Source: SHZI01 sp963698405 (GTDB lineage Bacteria > Pseudomonadota > Gammaproteobacteria > Steroidobacterales > GCA-2729495). Taken from it: a stretch of DNA of 64,000 nt. The notes beneath the pieces were generated by a model, which saw only the letters and a program-made list of their open reading frames with translations, was not told where the DNA came from and searched no databases. The DNA lies in NCBI GenBank assembly GCA_963698405.1, contig CAVOQT010000001.1, forward strand, positions 124,001 through 188,000, given 5' to 3'. The position numbers and the translations under genes are program-made. Position 1 is the first letter of the stretch. Each line of letters opens with the position of its first letter. Shown here piece after piece: positions 7,589 through 16,267 of this stretch.

Positions 7589-9646
7589 GTGAATACGGAT
7601 CGCTCGGCCACCTCTGATTACGGGATTCACAGGCGTCTTGCAGTCATGCTGTCTGCGCTGGTCATGGTGGCCTGTGGCGGCGGGGGTTCTTCGTCCGGAG
7701 GCAATGGAGCCCCGGCCCCGGGTGTCACGTTGTCCGGGCAGGCGGTGACCAACGCCGCGCTCGCTGCACCCGCCGCGCTTGGCCGTGCAACCGCGGCATC
7801 TGCGAGAAGTATCCAGATCTCCGCCGTACAGCCAATTGAAGGCGGCGAGGTTTCGCTCTACAAGGTTTACCCCGATGGGGTCAAAGAACCAGTGGATATC
7901 GGTGCGGTTACTACCGATGCTTCCGGCAACTACGAGATACCCAATATCCCAATCGCGGAAACCGGCAACGGTCTCCCCACAGACTTTTATTATGAAGTCC
8001 GTATCACTGATGATGCGGGTATGGATGTTCGTGCACCGGTTGCGCCGGGCGCCGATACGACTGTCGATGTCTCCCCTTCAACGAACCTGGCGGCACACAT
8101 TCTCGCCGATGTGGCGAAAGTGCCAGGACAGGTCGATCTGCCCACACCCGCGGCCGAATTGATTGAATCCATGCGCATGATGGTGAGTGAAGATGCAAAT
8201 ACGCTGGAAACCAATGGATCAATCGCCGTGCCCGATGCCACGGTGGCTGGAAATAGCAATGTGCTTGCCAGCGCCAACGGGCTTGCGTCAGCCGGCGGCG
8301 ATGCGGAGAAACTCTACAAAGCCGTACAGTTCCACTCAGAATTGATCACGCTGGCAAACGACAACGCGACGACAGACGCCGATGCCGGCGCTTATATCAA
8401 GCGTGTCACCCGCGAGGGCGCCAATCAGAATGCCAATGGCAATACCCTGTCCGCGCTCGCCGCCAATGCCATGGGCCAGGCGTTGATAGACGACGCGATG
8501 TTCACCCCGACGGAGATCATCGCAGCGTACAACGCCAACAATGGCTTTGACCCGGATGCGATCCTGGCTGACAAGGTCGATCAATTTGCGGAACTGCTGG
8601 GCGGCGTGGAGGACAAATTCACCGGTGTGGAGGGCGCCCCCGAGGATCTCAATGTCGAGAACCAGGCAGCGCTGTACACCATGCGTGATCTGTCTTCAGA
8701 CACGTTCGATGCGACGACACCGCTGGATGCCGACCAGGCAGTGGCATTCCTGCAGACCTTGTCGCTGAATGACTCCGATCCGAACTCCAGGGTCGGCAAC
8801 TTCGGCAATAACGTTGACATCAACGCCATCGTCTCAAACCTCACCGAAGACGATGCACTCGCCGAACCAGCCATCGCCGACATGCAGATCTATCACAACA
8901 GCGGCTTCGGTTGTAATGAGGGCGATGGAAAAGGCCATTTCATGGCCGATGTGGATGTGTATGCACCGGGGCTGACCGTCACGGGCGTTACCATCACCTC
9001 GACCGACGGCACCGCGCTCGGCGGTAACGGCGTCAGCCTGAGCCCCGCGGGCAAGCGCTGGATGAGCAACACTGACGGCGAGTGTGTCACCTTGGGTACC
9101 GCCGTCACATACACCGTCGAGGCGACGTTATCGGACGAAAGCATCGTCACCACCACGGTAGGTCGCAATCACCCGGGTGTTCCGGAGGCGATGACGACGG
9201 TTGACGGCAATCCCACGTCAACCCAGATGGACAATCCGGATGTCTTCAGCGTAAAGCGTCCGGTCTACACCTGGGAATCACCCGAGACCGTACTGGCCTC
9301 AATCGACGACGCTCCCGCCGGCAGCCAGATCAAGTACACCTACGAGTTCTCGCACGTGACGGTCTCCGGTCTGCTCGCTGGTGGCCCGCTGAACGCGGAC
9401 ACCTACCCAAGCTGCAAAGCCGTCAATAGCAGCGGTTCGCTGACGATGTACTCTGTGGACAGCTTCATACCCACCGTGGACTGCGATATCGAAGCCTGCG
9501 CGACCGACACCGGTGAAGATCCGGGCAATGTCATCTGCCGGATGAACGTCCAGACCTTCCTGGTAGATGAATATGATCGGCTGCTGGGCCAGGCGGCAGG
9601 GCATTTCCCGGTGTTCCGCGTGGACAGTAGCGGAAGTAGCGACTAA
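7589..9646 (+). CDS. Large secreted lipoprotein of unknown function
   Basis: The 685-residue protein has a lipoprotein signal ending 'ALVMVAC' before a Gly/Ser-rich linker. An Ig- or carboxypeptidase-regulatory-like segment follows (about 85-165, 'GGEVSLYKVYPDG...DASGNYEIPNIPI'), then an acidic, Asn/Asp/Ala-rich central helical region. The C-terminal third has paired cysteines (for example 'GFGCNEGDG', 'DCDIEACATD', 'VICRM'). The protein is acidic and repetitive, like surface lipoproteins. The GTG at 7589 is chosen because AAGGAG (7575-7580) is correctly spaced; a TTG at 7571 precedes that site. It stands alone, and I cannot assign a role. Confidence 0.75.
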   Translation: MNTDRSATSDYGIHRRLAVMLSALVMVACGGGGSSSGGNGAPAPGVTLSGQAVTNAALAAPAALGRATAASARSIQISAVQPIEGGEVSLYKVYPDGVKEPVDIGAVTTDASGNYEIPNIPIAETGNGLPTDFYYEVRITDDAGMDVRAPVAPGADTTVDVSPSTNLAAHILADVAKVPGQVDLPTPAAELIESMRMMVSEDANTLETNGSIAVPDATVAGNSNVLASANGLASAGGDAEKLYKAVQFHSELITLANDNATTDADAGAYIKRVTREGANQNANGNTLSALAANAMGQALIDDAMFTPTEIIAAYNANNGFDPDAILADKVDQFAELLGGVEDKFTGVEGAPEDLNVENQAALYTMRDLSSDTFDATTPLDADQAVAFLQTLSLNDSDPNSRVGNFGNNVDINAIVSNLTEDDALAEPAIADMQIYHNSGFGCNEGDGKGHFMADVDVYAPGLTVTGVTITSTDGTALGGNGVSLSPAGKRWMSNTDGECVTLGTAVTYTVEATLSDESIVTTTVGRNHPGVPEAMTTVDGNPTSTQMDNPDVFSVKRPVYTWESPETVLASIDDAPAGSQIKYTYEFSHVTVSGLLAGGPLNADTYPSCKAVNSSGSLTMYSVDSFIPTVDCDIEACATDTGEDPGNVICRMNVQTFLVDEYDRLLGQAAGHFPVFRVDSSGSSD

Positions 9647-9880
9647 CGGAGCACCGGCAGCAGATGGACACAGGATTCACTGCACCCTTCCGATTGCTGG
9701 CCGGGCTTGCCGTGTTCTGCGGCTGAGGCCGCATCCGGTATTAAAAAGGGCTGGTTCCGGTAGAATCGCGAGTCGTTTATCGGAGAATGTCGCCCGACAT
9801 TCCGGGGCAATGTTCAGCTTGGCCTCGACGGGGCGTTCACCGGGCAGTGATCTGCTGCCAGCGATTCAGGAGCTCTCTTT

Positions 9881-10876
9881 ATGAACAGCAATGCAAATGG
9901 CGTCAGTGCGCCGGTCAGCGTGGTGGTGATCGGTGCCGGGAATCTCGACGCTTCACTCAGGTTTTATGCGGGAACCCTGGGCCTCGAAGTTGCCGAGACC
10001 CGTACCTGGCAGGGGCGTGAATTCGAGCATTACTGGAAGGTGCCGGCGGGAACCACCGCACGATGTGCGTTTCTTGGGCATGGCGCTGATCCTGTAGGCC
10101 GCATCCAGCTCATGGAATTCGATACGCCCAACCGTAAGCTCGCCCGGCCGTCGGAAATCCGCCGCGCCACGGGCTTGTTCAATCTGAACATCTACGCCAG
10201 TGATATCGAGAAGGATTACGCGCGGCTGACGGCGCAGGGCTTCAAGTTCTGGAGCGAGCCGGCACGCAACAACTTCGGTCCGGCAGTGGGTGAAACGCTG
10301 GAAGCGGCTTTTGACGGACCGGATGGCGTTGTCATCAACCTGATCCAGTTACTCTCGGACGATCCCAAGACGGTGATCGGACACATCGTCAAGTTCATCG
10401 CCGAGTATGGTCGTACACCGACGGGCTATACCTCAGTCGTTACGACGGCGCATGGTGTCGCTGACATGGAGAAGGCGCTGGCCTTTTATCGTGGTCCGCT
10501 GCACATGACCCTGTTCCTGGAGTCCGTGCTCAAGGGCCCGGTAACGAACCGCGCCCTGTGCCTGCCCGAGCACTGCGAAACCCGCAGCGTGATCGTTCAG
10601 GGTCACCATGAATACGGCAAGATCGCCCTGGCAACGCCGATGAACTACAAAGTCCCTGACCTGACCCACGATGCCGTGCCGCCCAATATCGGTTACCTGG
10701 CCCAGTCCTTTCAGGTTGGCGATCTGGCAGAGGCGGCTCGTGGCAGTGCCGCCGTGGGCGCGGAAGTATTCTCGGGGCCGATGGAAATCGATCTGCCGGG
10801 CCGCGGCAAGTGCACATCCATGGTGGTGCGTAATCCGGGGAGCGGGGCGCTGCAGGAATTGTTTCAGCCTGGCTAG
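9881..10876 (+). CDS. Two-domain VOC (glyoxalase/dioxygenase fold) protein
   Basis: The 331-residue protein contains two vicinal-oxygen-chelate modules: residues about 10-150 ('VVVIGAGNLDASLRFYAGTL' to 'DGPDGVVINLIQLL') and about 180-325 ('DMEKALAFYRGPLHM' to 'NPGSGALQELFQP'). VOC proteins use paired beta-alpha-beta-beta-beta units to bind a metal or small organic ligand, as in glyoxalases and extradiol dioxygenases. The metal ligands are not clear by eye, so the activity is open. It is the first gene of the long + strand run containing the molybdopterin enzyme. A TAGAAT element at about 9761 could be its -10 box. Confidence 0.85.
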   Translation: MNSNANGVSAPVSVVVIGAGNLDASLRFYAGTLGLEVAETRTWQGREFEHYWKVPAGTTARCAFLGHGADPVGRIQLMEFDTPNRKLARPSEIRRATGLFNLNIYASDIEKDYARLTAQGFKFWSEPARNNFGPAVGETLEAAFDGPDGVVINLIQLLSDDPKTVIGHIVKFIAEYGRTPTGYTSVVTTAHGVADMEKALAFYRGPLHMTLFLESVLKGPVTNRALCLPEHCETRSVIVQGHHEYGKIALATPMNYKVPDLTHDAVPPNIGYLAQSFQVGDLAEAARGSAAVGAEVFSGPMEIDLPGRGKCTSMVVRNPGSGALQELFQPG

Positions 10877-10915
10877 TTGTGCCAACTCGTTTTACGCGTT
10901 TACGGGAGGAATCTT

Positions 10916-11203
10916 GTGAAAAACAGACTATGGATGTTGGCTGTAACCATTCTGTTCGCGGGTGTGGCTGGTGCCGCAGATCAGCTGACAGCGCCCGGTG
11001 CTGCGCAGCCAGCCGCGCAGGCTGACAAGGTGGCAGATTCGGCGGCAGTTAACGCAGTTCCAGGCAGGGACGATGATTGCGATGGCGTCAATTGCACCAG
11101 TAATCAGGTACCTGAGGCACAGCGTCTCGCCATCAAGCAGAAGGGATTGCCTGGCAAGAGTTCCTCAAAGAAGGAAAACGAGGCGTATCTGAAGCACAAG
11201 TAG
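10916..11203 (+). CDS. Small secreted protein, hypothetical
   Basis: The 95-residue product starts at GTG 10916, five bases after GGGAGGA (10904-10910). It has a clear signal peptide (about 1-20, ending 'AGAA'), an Ala/Gln-rich stretch, an acidic segment 'RDDDCDGVNCTS' with two cysteines, and a basic Lys-rich tail. The D-D-D-C-D-G-V-N-C pattern could bind a metal or form a disulfide in the periplasm. I recognise no family. It follows the VOC gene by 39 bases. Confidence 0.65.
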   Translation: MKNRLWMLAVTILFAGVAGAADQLTAPGAAQPAAQADKVADSAAVNAVPGRDDDCDGVNCTSNQVPEAQRLAIKQKGLPGKSSSKKENEAYLKHK

Positions 11204-11545
11204 TTATCGCCAGGCCGCCTGTTGTCGGTCACTCAACTTCATTCGATGCCGGCGAGCGCCACAATGATGACATCCCGCTCGGTGCCGTTTACCAGAACGG
11301 AATCCTGAGTGCGAATGGCGCGGCACCTTCACCTCCATCGACGGGCTCGGACTCTCGCGCGGCCGGAAAATACGCCGACTCCAGTAGCAGGCTCCTCGCC
11401 CGCGTCGGCAAGGGTTGCGGTAAGCATGCAGCAACCCTGACAATCGTCAAGGCCTCCGTGCCTGTAGAATCATGAGATCCAGTCAGGTCTTTGGCATGTT
11501 CGTGCCGAAACCAGGCACCCGCTGTACCCGTACCAGGAGTCTTGC
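11204..11545. other. Intergenic stretch without a recognisable gene
   Basis: Short frames on both strands show no family resemblance and no consistent ribosome site. Near the end, GTAGAATCATGAG (about 11464-11476) contains a TAGAAT that could serve as the -10 box for the CBS gene at 11546. I see no terminator or repeat. Confidence 0.4.
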
Positions 11546-11965
11546 ATGAAGCAGAATGAACCCGTCTCGAAAATCATGTCGTCGAATCTGAAGACCATCC
11601 ACACCGGACAGAAACTCAGTGAGGTCCGGCGCCTCCTGGCGGAAAATCCCTTTGACCACGTACCCGTCGTCAGCGGCGAGAAGCTCGTCGGCATGCTCAG
11701 CTCGGCTGACCTGATGCGGTTGACCTTTGATGCAGGAAATACGGACGTACGTTCCATGGATGCGGTCCTCGACAGCCAGTTCACGATCGAGGGGACGATG
11801 ACTGGGAATCCCGTGACGATTGCTGTTGGCGACACAATCCGCCGTGCGGCAGAGTTGCTGGTGAAAGGCGCCCATCACTCGCTTCCGGTGCTGGGAGATG
11901 GCGGCAAACTCGTCGGGATCGTGACAAGCACAGACCTGATTCATTACCTGCTGGAGCAGTACTAG
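11546..11965 (+). CDS. CBS-domain pair protein
   Basis: The 139-residue protein consists almost entirely of two CBS motifs. The first is residues about 8-60 ('IMSSNLKTIHTGQKLSEVRR...FDHVPVVSGEKLVGMLSSADLMRL'), the second about 80-138 ('MTGNPVTIAVGDTIRRAAEL...HHSLPVLGDGGKLVGIVTSTDLIHYL'). Such free-standing Bateman modules bind adenine nucleotides and act as regulators or energy sensors. The next gene starts three bases after the stop, so the two are co-translated. A second CBS-pair protein closes the same gene run at 20089. Confidence 0.9.
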   Translation: MKQNEPVSKIMSSNLKTIHTGQKLSEVRRLLAENPFDHVPVVSGEKLVGMLSSADLMRLTFDAGNTDVRSMDAVLDSQFTIEGTMTGNPVTIAVGDTIRRAAELLVKGAHHSLPVLGDGGKLVGIVTSTDLIHYLLEQY

Positions 11966-11968
11966 ATC

Positions 11969-12274
11969 ATGGCCGTAAAGAAAAAGGCTTCACGCAAGAA
12001 GAAGGTTTCACAGACACGGAAGCGGGCCGCGACTGCGGCGTCGCGAACGCTCCGGAACCCCAAGGCCACCAAGGCAGCCAAGACGGCTGCGGGGAGCGCG
12101 CTTTCCCAGACAGGGCGCCCTGCGCGCACCAGAAAAAAGGCTGCCAGTGCCGCGGGCCGGGCGCTTGCGCGCAAGGTGACGAGCCCTGCCGGGCGCCGGG
12201 CGGCTGCCAGTGCGCTTGCCCAGACTCGCAAACCTGCGGCCAAACCAAAGGCCAGGAGCCGCTCCAGGTCCTGA
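11969..12274 (+). CDS. Lys/Ala/Arg-rich histone H1-like protein
   Basis: The 101-residue product is extremely basic and made almost only of Lys, Arg, Ala, Ser and Thr, with two loose repeats around 'SALSQTGRPA' and 'SALAQTRKPA'. The composition is that of bacterial histone H1-like DNA-compacting tails. No folded domain is apparent. The start codon is three bases after the CBS gene stop, and codon use is consistent with a real gene. Binding to DNA or RNA is inferred from composition only. Confidence 0.65.
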   Translation: MAVKKKASRKKKVSQTRKRAATAASRTLRNPKATKAAKTAAGSALSQTGRPARTRKKAASAAGRALARKVTSPAGRRAAASALAQTRKPAAKPKARSRSRS

Positions 12275-12427
12275 TACAGGGCCAGCCGACATTGACAATT
12301 GCTAGGTAGCCCCGGCCCGGGACGCCGTAGAATAATTTCCGACGGCTGGAACCTCAGGGTTCGGCCGCGTGTTTGGTTCATGAAGGCCGCGAGACAGTAA
12401 CTTTCGCGCCTGCTTCAGGAGAGTGAC

Positions 12428-15385
12428 ATGAAACTGTCGGTCATATTGTGGGGCATCCCGCAGTCCATGCGCGCATGCGCAGCTGTGTACCCAAAGTTTG
12501 CGGAACGCCTGAAAGAGCGTGATTGCATCGCGCAGTTCCAGTTGAAGGACCAGCCCAAGGGCCGCTGGATACAGCTGAAGGACGGCAAGATCTCCAGTCG
12601 TGCCGGCATCCACAAGAACCCGGATTTCAGGCTCTTCTTCAAGAATGAAAAGATTGCCGCGAATTTCCTGACGCCGCCCTTCGATCAGCTGGAGCGCATC
12701 GATGCGGCCAAAAACTTCAAGCTGACCATGCAGGGCCCGGATGCCCTGGTGGACTGGTTCATGGCGCTGGTAGCCAGCATGGAGTCCTATACCTGGACCA
12801 GCGGCACCGACATGGGCGATGGGGTGACGCGCTACACCAATGGCACCAATGGCGGACCGATCTTTGTCTATGTGAAGGACGGCAAGATCCTCCGCACCAC
12901 GCCGATGGACCTCGACGACAGTGATGCGGGGTCGTACTCGATCAAGGCGCGCGGCAAGACCTTTGTGCCACCGCGGAAGACGACGCTGGCTGCGCACGGC
13001 CAGTGCCAGAAGTCGATGGTCTATTCGAAGAACCGCATTCTGAAGCCGATGAAGCGGGTGGATTTCGATCCGAACGGTGAGCGCAATATCCAGAACCGCG
13101 GCAAGTCGAAGTTTGTAGAGATCAGCTGGGAAGAAGCGCTCGATATCGTTTCCGGAGAGATCAAGCGCTGCAAGGCGGTTGGTCCGGGCGCCATCTGCGT
13201 AGCCAACGGTTCGCATCACCAGTGGGGCAACCTCGGTCACTACCTGAGTGCCTTTAACCGCTTCTGGAACCTGATTGGTACCACCAAGCTGGTGCACAAC
13301 CCCGACAGCTGGGAAGGCTGGTTCTGGGGCGCGATGCATCACTGGGGCAACAGCATGCGGCTGGGCGCGGCTGAGCCATACGGCACCGTTGAGGACTGTC
13401 TGAAAGAAGCCGACATGATGGTGTTCTGGTCCAGTGACCCGGACGCCTCGTACGGCTTCGAAGGTACGCAGCGCCGCCGCTGGGCCAAAGAGCTCGGCAT
13501 CAAGATGGTGCACATCGACCCGTACATGAATCACACGGCTGCCCATCTCGGCGGCAAGTGGTTCTCGCCGAAGCCCGGTACGGATGCGGCTTTCGCCCAG
13601 GCGCTTTGTCACGTCTGGATTACCGAGGGCACCTACGACAAGGAGTTTGTCGAGCAGCGCACCACGGGCTTCGCAGAATGGAAAGCCCACGTGCTCGGTG
13701 AGGACGACGGCATCCCCAAGACGCCCGAGTGGCAGGAAACCGAAACCGGCATCCCGGCGCGCGAGGTGAGGGCGCTGGCCCGCGAGTGGGGCAGGAAGAA
13801 GACCTATCTCGGCGTCGGTGGCTGGGGTTGCGGTGTAGGCGGTGCCTGCCGTGGTCCGACGGGCACGCAGTGGGCGCGGATGATGACCATCCTCGGCGCC
13901 ATGCAGGGCATGGGCCGGCCCGGTTCCAATTTCGGCAACCTGCAGTTCGGTGCGCCGGTCGACATGAACTTCTATTTCCCCGGCTATGCCGAGGGCAGCA
14001 TGTCGGGCGATCTGGCCTACAGCGCCAACTCCACCAACAACTATCAGCGCATGCCGCACATCATCACCATGAGCACGGTGAAGCAGGCGATCCCGCGGAT
14101 GTGGCTGCCCGAGGCGATCACCAAGGGCAAGGCCATGGGTTACCTGACTGCCGTTGATTCGGTGCAGGGGCAGTTCTTTCCCTTTGGTTATCCCTCGCCC
14201 GGGCACGTGCCGGTGCAGATGCTCTACAAGTACGGCAGCGCTTCCTTCGGCACGATGGTCGATGCGAATCGCTGGGTGAACATGTATCAGCATGACAACC
14301 TCAAGTTCGTGGTGAACCAGTCGGTCTGGTGGGAAGGCGAGACGCCGTATTCGGATGTCATCCTGCCCGCCTGCACGGTGTTCGAGCGTTGGGATATCGG
14401 CGAGTGGTACAACGTCGGCCCCGCGTACGTGCATCACATGTATTCGATGAACAATCACCGCGTGATCTCGATGCAGCACAAGTGCATCGAGCCGCTGGGT
14501 GAGTCGAAGTCGGACTACGATATTTTCCTGGCCATTGCCGAGCGGCTCGATCTGGGTGCGGTTTACTCCGAGGGTGGCAACTCCGAGTACGAATGGTGCA
14601 AGCGCGCATTCGATTCATCGGATATGGCGAAAAACATCTCCTGGCGCCAGTTCCTGAAGAAGGGTTACTACGTGGTGCCTCCGGAGCCTGAAGGCTCGCG
14701 GGCCCCGACGGCCATGAAATGGTTTTATGAAGGCCGCAAGAAAGACGTGCCGGAGCCCTATCCGCTGCCGTCAGACTTCGTGAACAACTACGGTGAGGGC
14801 CTGCAGACGCCGTCGGGTAAATACGAGTTTGTGCCGACCACGCTGAAACGCTTCGATGATCCGGAGCGGCCGCCGATGAACAAGTACATGCGGACCTTCG
14901 AGAACCACGAGAACAACCCGGAGCTTTCGAAGTATCCGCTGCAGCTGTTGTCGCCGCATTCGCGTTATCCCTTCCACGTCATGGGTGATGATGAAGGCTG
15001 CTTCCTCAGGGATATCCGCGAGCATCGCGTCAAGGTCGGGGACCACTATTACCTCGTGGCGCGCATCAGTCCCGAGGATGCGAAGGCGCGTGGCATCAAG
15101 GACGACGACCTGATCCGGCTGTGGAATATTCGTGGCTCGGTGGTTTGTGCGGCACAGGTCACCGGCCGGCTGCGGCCAGGCGTTATCAGCGCCTCGACGG
15201 CATCGGCCGAATACCGGCCGGTAGGCGAGCCTGGTAAATCAACTGACCTCGGCGGTTGCGTCAACGTGCTGAACTCAAGTAAATCCATTACCCCAAAAAG
15301 CCATGGTATCCGGCCCAACACGACCCTGATCGAGGTCGAAAAATGGACCGGTGTGGATACCTGGAAACCGGCGGAGGTCGCCTGA
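12428..15385 (+). CDS. Transhydroxylase-like molybdopterin oxidoreductase large subunit with SCP2-like N-terminus
   Basis: The 985-residue protein has an N-terminal SCP2-like segment (about 1-115; 'GRWIQLKDGKISSRAG', 'FKLTMQGPDALVDWFMAL') followed by a DMSO-reductase-superfamily body. There is no Tat signal and no N-terminal 4Fe-4S cysteine motif, as in pyrogallol-phloroglucinol transhydroxylase. That enzyme has a serine-ligated Mo flanked by Asp and Trp; here 'NPDSWEGW' gives Asp293-Ser294-Trp295, and 'NGSHHQWGN' gives a candidate active-site His at 263/264. I therefore place it in that cytoplasmic family. The ribosome site AGGAG is six bases upstream. The small subunit follows immediately. 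The real substrate is unknown. Confidence 0.85.
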   Translation: MKLSVILWGIPQSMRACAAVYPKFAERLKERDCIAQFQLKDQPKGRWIQLKDGKISSRAGIHKNPDFRLFFKNEKIAANFLTPPFDQLERIDAAKNFKLTMQGPDALVDWFMALVASMESYTWTSGTDMGDGVTRYTNGTNGGPIFVYVKDGKILRTTPMDLDDSDAGSYSIKARGKTFVPPRKTTLAAHGQCQKSMVYSKNRILKPMKRVDFDPNGERNIQNRGKSKFVEISWEEALDIVSGEIKRCKAVGPGAICVANGSHHQWGNLGHYLSAFNRFWNLIGTTKLVHNPDSWEGWFWGAMHHWGNSMRLGAAEPYGTVEDCLKEADMMVFWSSDPDASYGFEGTQRRRWAKELGIKMVHIDPYMNHTAAHLGGKWFSPKPGTDAAFAQALCHVWITEGTYDKEFVEQRTTGFAEWKAHVLGEDDGIPKTPEWQETETGIPAREVRALAREWGRKKTYLGVGGWGCGVGGACRGPTGTQWARMMTILGAMQGMGRPGSNFGNLQFGAPVDMNFYFPGYAEGSMSGDLAYSANSTNNYQRMPHIITMSTVKQAIPRMWLPEAITKGKAMGYLTAVDSVQGQFFPFGYPSPGHVPVQMLYKYGSASFGTMVDANRWVNMYQHDNLKFVVNQSVWWEGETPYSDVILPACTVFERWDIGEWYNVGPAYVHHMYSMNNHRVISMQHKCIEPLGESKSDYDIFLAIAERLDLGAVYSEGGNSEYEWCKRAFDSSDMAKNISWRQFLKKGYYVVPPEPEGSRAPTAMKWFYEGRKKDVPEPYPLPSDFVNNYGEGLQTPSGKYEFVPTTLKRFDDPERPPMNKYMRTFENHENNPELSKYPLQLLSPHSRYPFHVMGDDEGCFLRDIREHRVKVGDHYYLVARISPEDAKARGIKDDDLIRLWNIRGSVVCAAQVTGRLRPGVISASTASAEYRPVGEPGKSTDLGGCVNVLNSSKSITPKSHGIRPNTTLIEVEKWTGVDTWKPAEVA

Positions 15386-15386
15386 G

Positions 15387-16241
15387 ATGTCCAAGAAATG
15401 GAACATGATCGTCGATGTAGAGCGCTGCAATAATTGCCGCGCCTGCTTTCTGGCGGTCAAGGATGAGCACACCGGAAATACCTTCCCGGGCTATGCGGCG
15501 GAACAGCCCTCGATGGGTGCCAACTGGCTGAATATCGAGCGCAAGGAGCGTGGCAGCTACCCCATCGTCGATGCGCACTTCATGCCCGTGATGTGCAACC
15601 ACTGTGACGATGCACCCTGCATGAAGGCCGCGAAGAACGGCGCCGTTACCAAGCGTGACGACGGCATCGTCATCATCGACCCGGAAAAGAGCAAAGGGCA
15701 GAAGCAGATCGTGGAGGCCTGCCCCTACGGTGCGATTTCCTGGAACGAGGAAAAGCAGATTCCGCAGGCATGGATCTTCGATGCCCATTTGCTGGATACG
15801 GGCTGGACCAAAACCCGCGCCGAGCAATGTTGCCCCACCGATGTGTTCAGGTCGGTCAAGGTCGAAGACGAGGAGATGCAGCGCATCAGCCGGCAGGAAG
15901 GTCTGGAAGTCCTGCAGCCGGAACTCGGTACGAAGCCCCGCGTGTATTACAAGAACCTGCACCTGATGACCAAATGCATGGTCGGCGGATCCGTGGCAGT
16001 TGATATCAAGGGCGTCGACGAGTGCGCTGAAGGCGCCGAGGTTGTGCTGAAACAGAATGGCCGCGAAGTCGGCCGGGCGACAACCGATACCTTCGGTGAA
16101 TTCAGGATCGACCGACTTGAACCCGGCAGCGGGAAATACCAGCTGGAAGTGAGCAGCCCGTCGGGTCGCGGTTCGATGGTTTTCGAGCTTGGCAGCGACA
16201 GCCTCTATCTGGGCGTCATCAGACTCGCGGCGGCGGCCTGA
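15387..16241 (+). CDS. Transhydroxylase-like Fe-S small subunit with lost cluster cysteines
   Basis: The 284-residue protein has the layout of transhydroxylase/DMSO-reductase B subunits: ferredoxin-type modules, then a C-terminal beta-sandwich (about 205-284, 'EGAEVVLKQNGREVGRATTDT'). Cysteines 14, 17, 20, 70, 73, 78 and 112 are kept. The fourth cysteine of the first motif is Val24. The C-x2-C normally found in the 'KCTxCAHLL' segment reads Trp129-x2-Asp132 before 'AHLL', and a Cys148-Cys149 pair follows. One cluster is therefore probably absent and another altered. The ATG at 15387 follows GGAGG. It is almost certainly co-expressed with the large subunit, whose stop is directly upstream. Confidence 0.85.
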   Translation: MSKKWNMIVDVERCNNCRACFLAVKDEHTGNTFPGYAAEQPSMGANWLNIERKERGSYPIVDAHFMPVMCNHCDDAPCMKAAKNGAVTKRDDGIVIIDPEKSKGQKQIVEACPYGAISWNEEKQIPQAWIFDAHLLDTGWTKTRAEQCCPTDVFRSVKVEDEEMQRISRQEGLEVLQPELGTKPRVYYKNLHLMTKCMVGGSVAVDIKGVDECAEGAEVVLKQNGREVGRATTDTFGEFRIDRLEPGSGKYQLEVSSPSGRGSMVFELGSDSLYLGVIRLAAAA

Positions 16242-16267
16242 CCCCGCCCATACCCAGGAGCACGAAG

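Noticed and set aside
12292..12333. TTGACA (12292) with TAGAAT (12328) as a promoter for the Mo enzyme gene
   Set aside because: The gap of 30 bases is far too long for a sigma-70 promoter. TAGAAT alone may still be a -10 box.
12302..14479. A 725-codon open frame on the minus strand
   Set aside because: It lies opposite the molybdopterin gene, is full of His, Arg and Ala, and matches no family. It is a high-GC antisense shadow.
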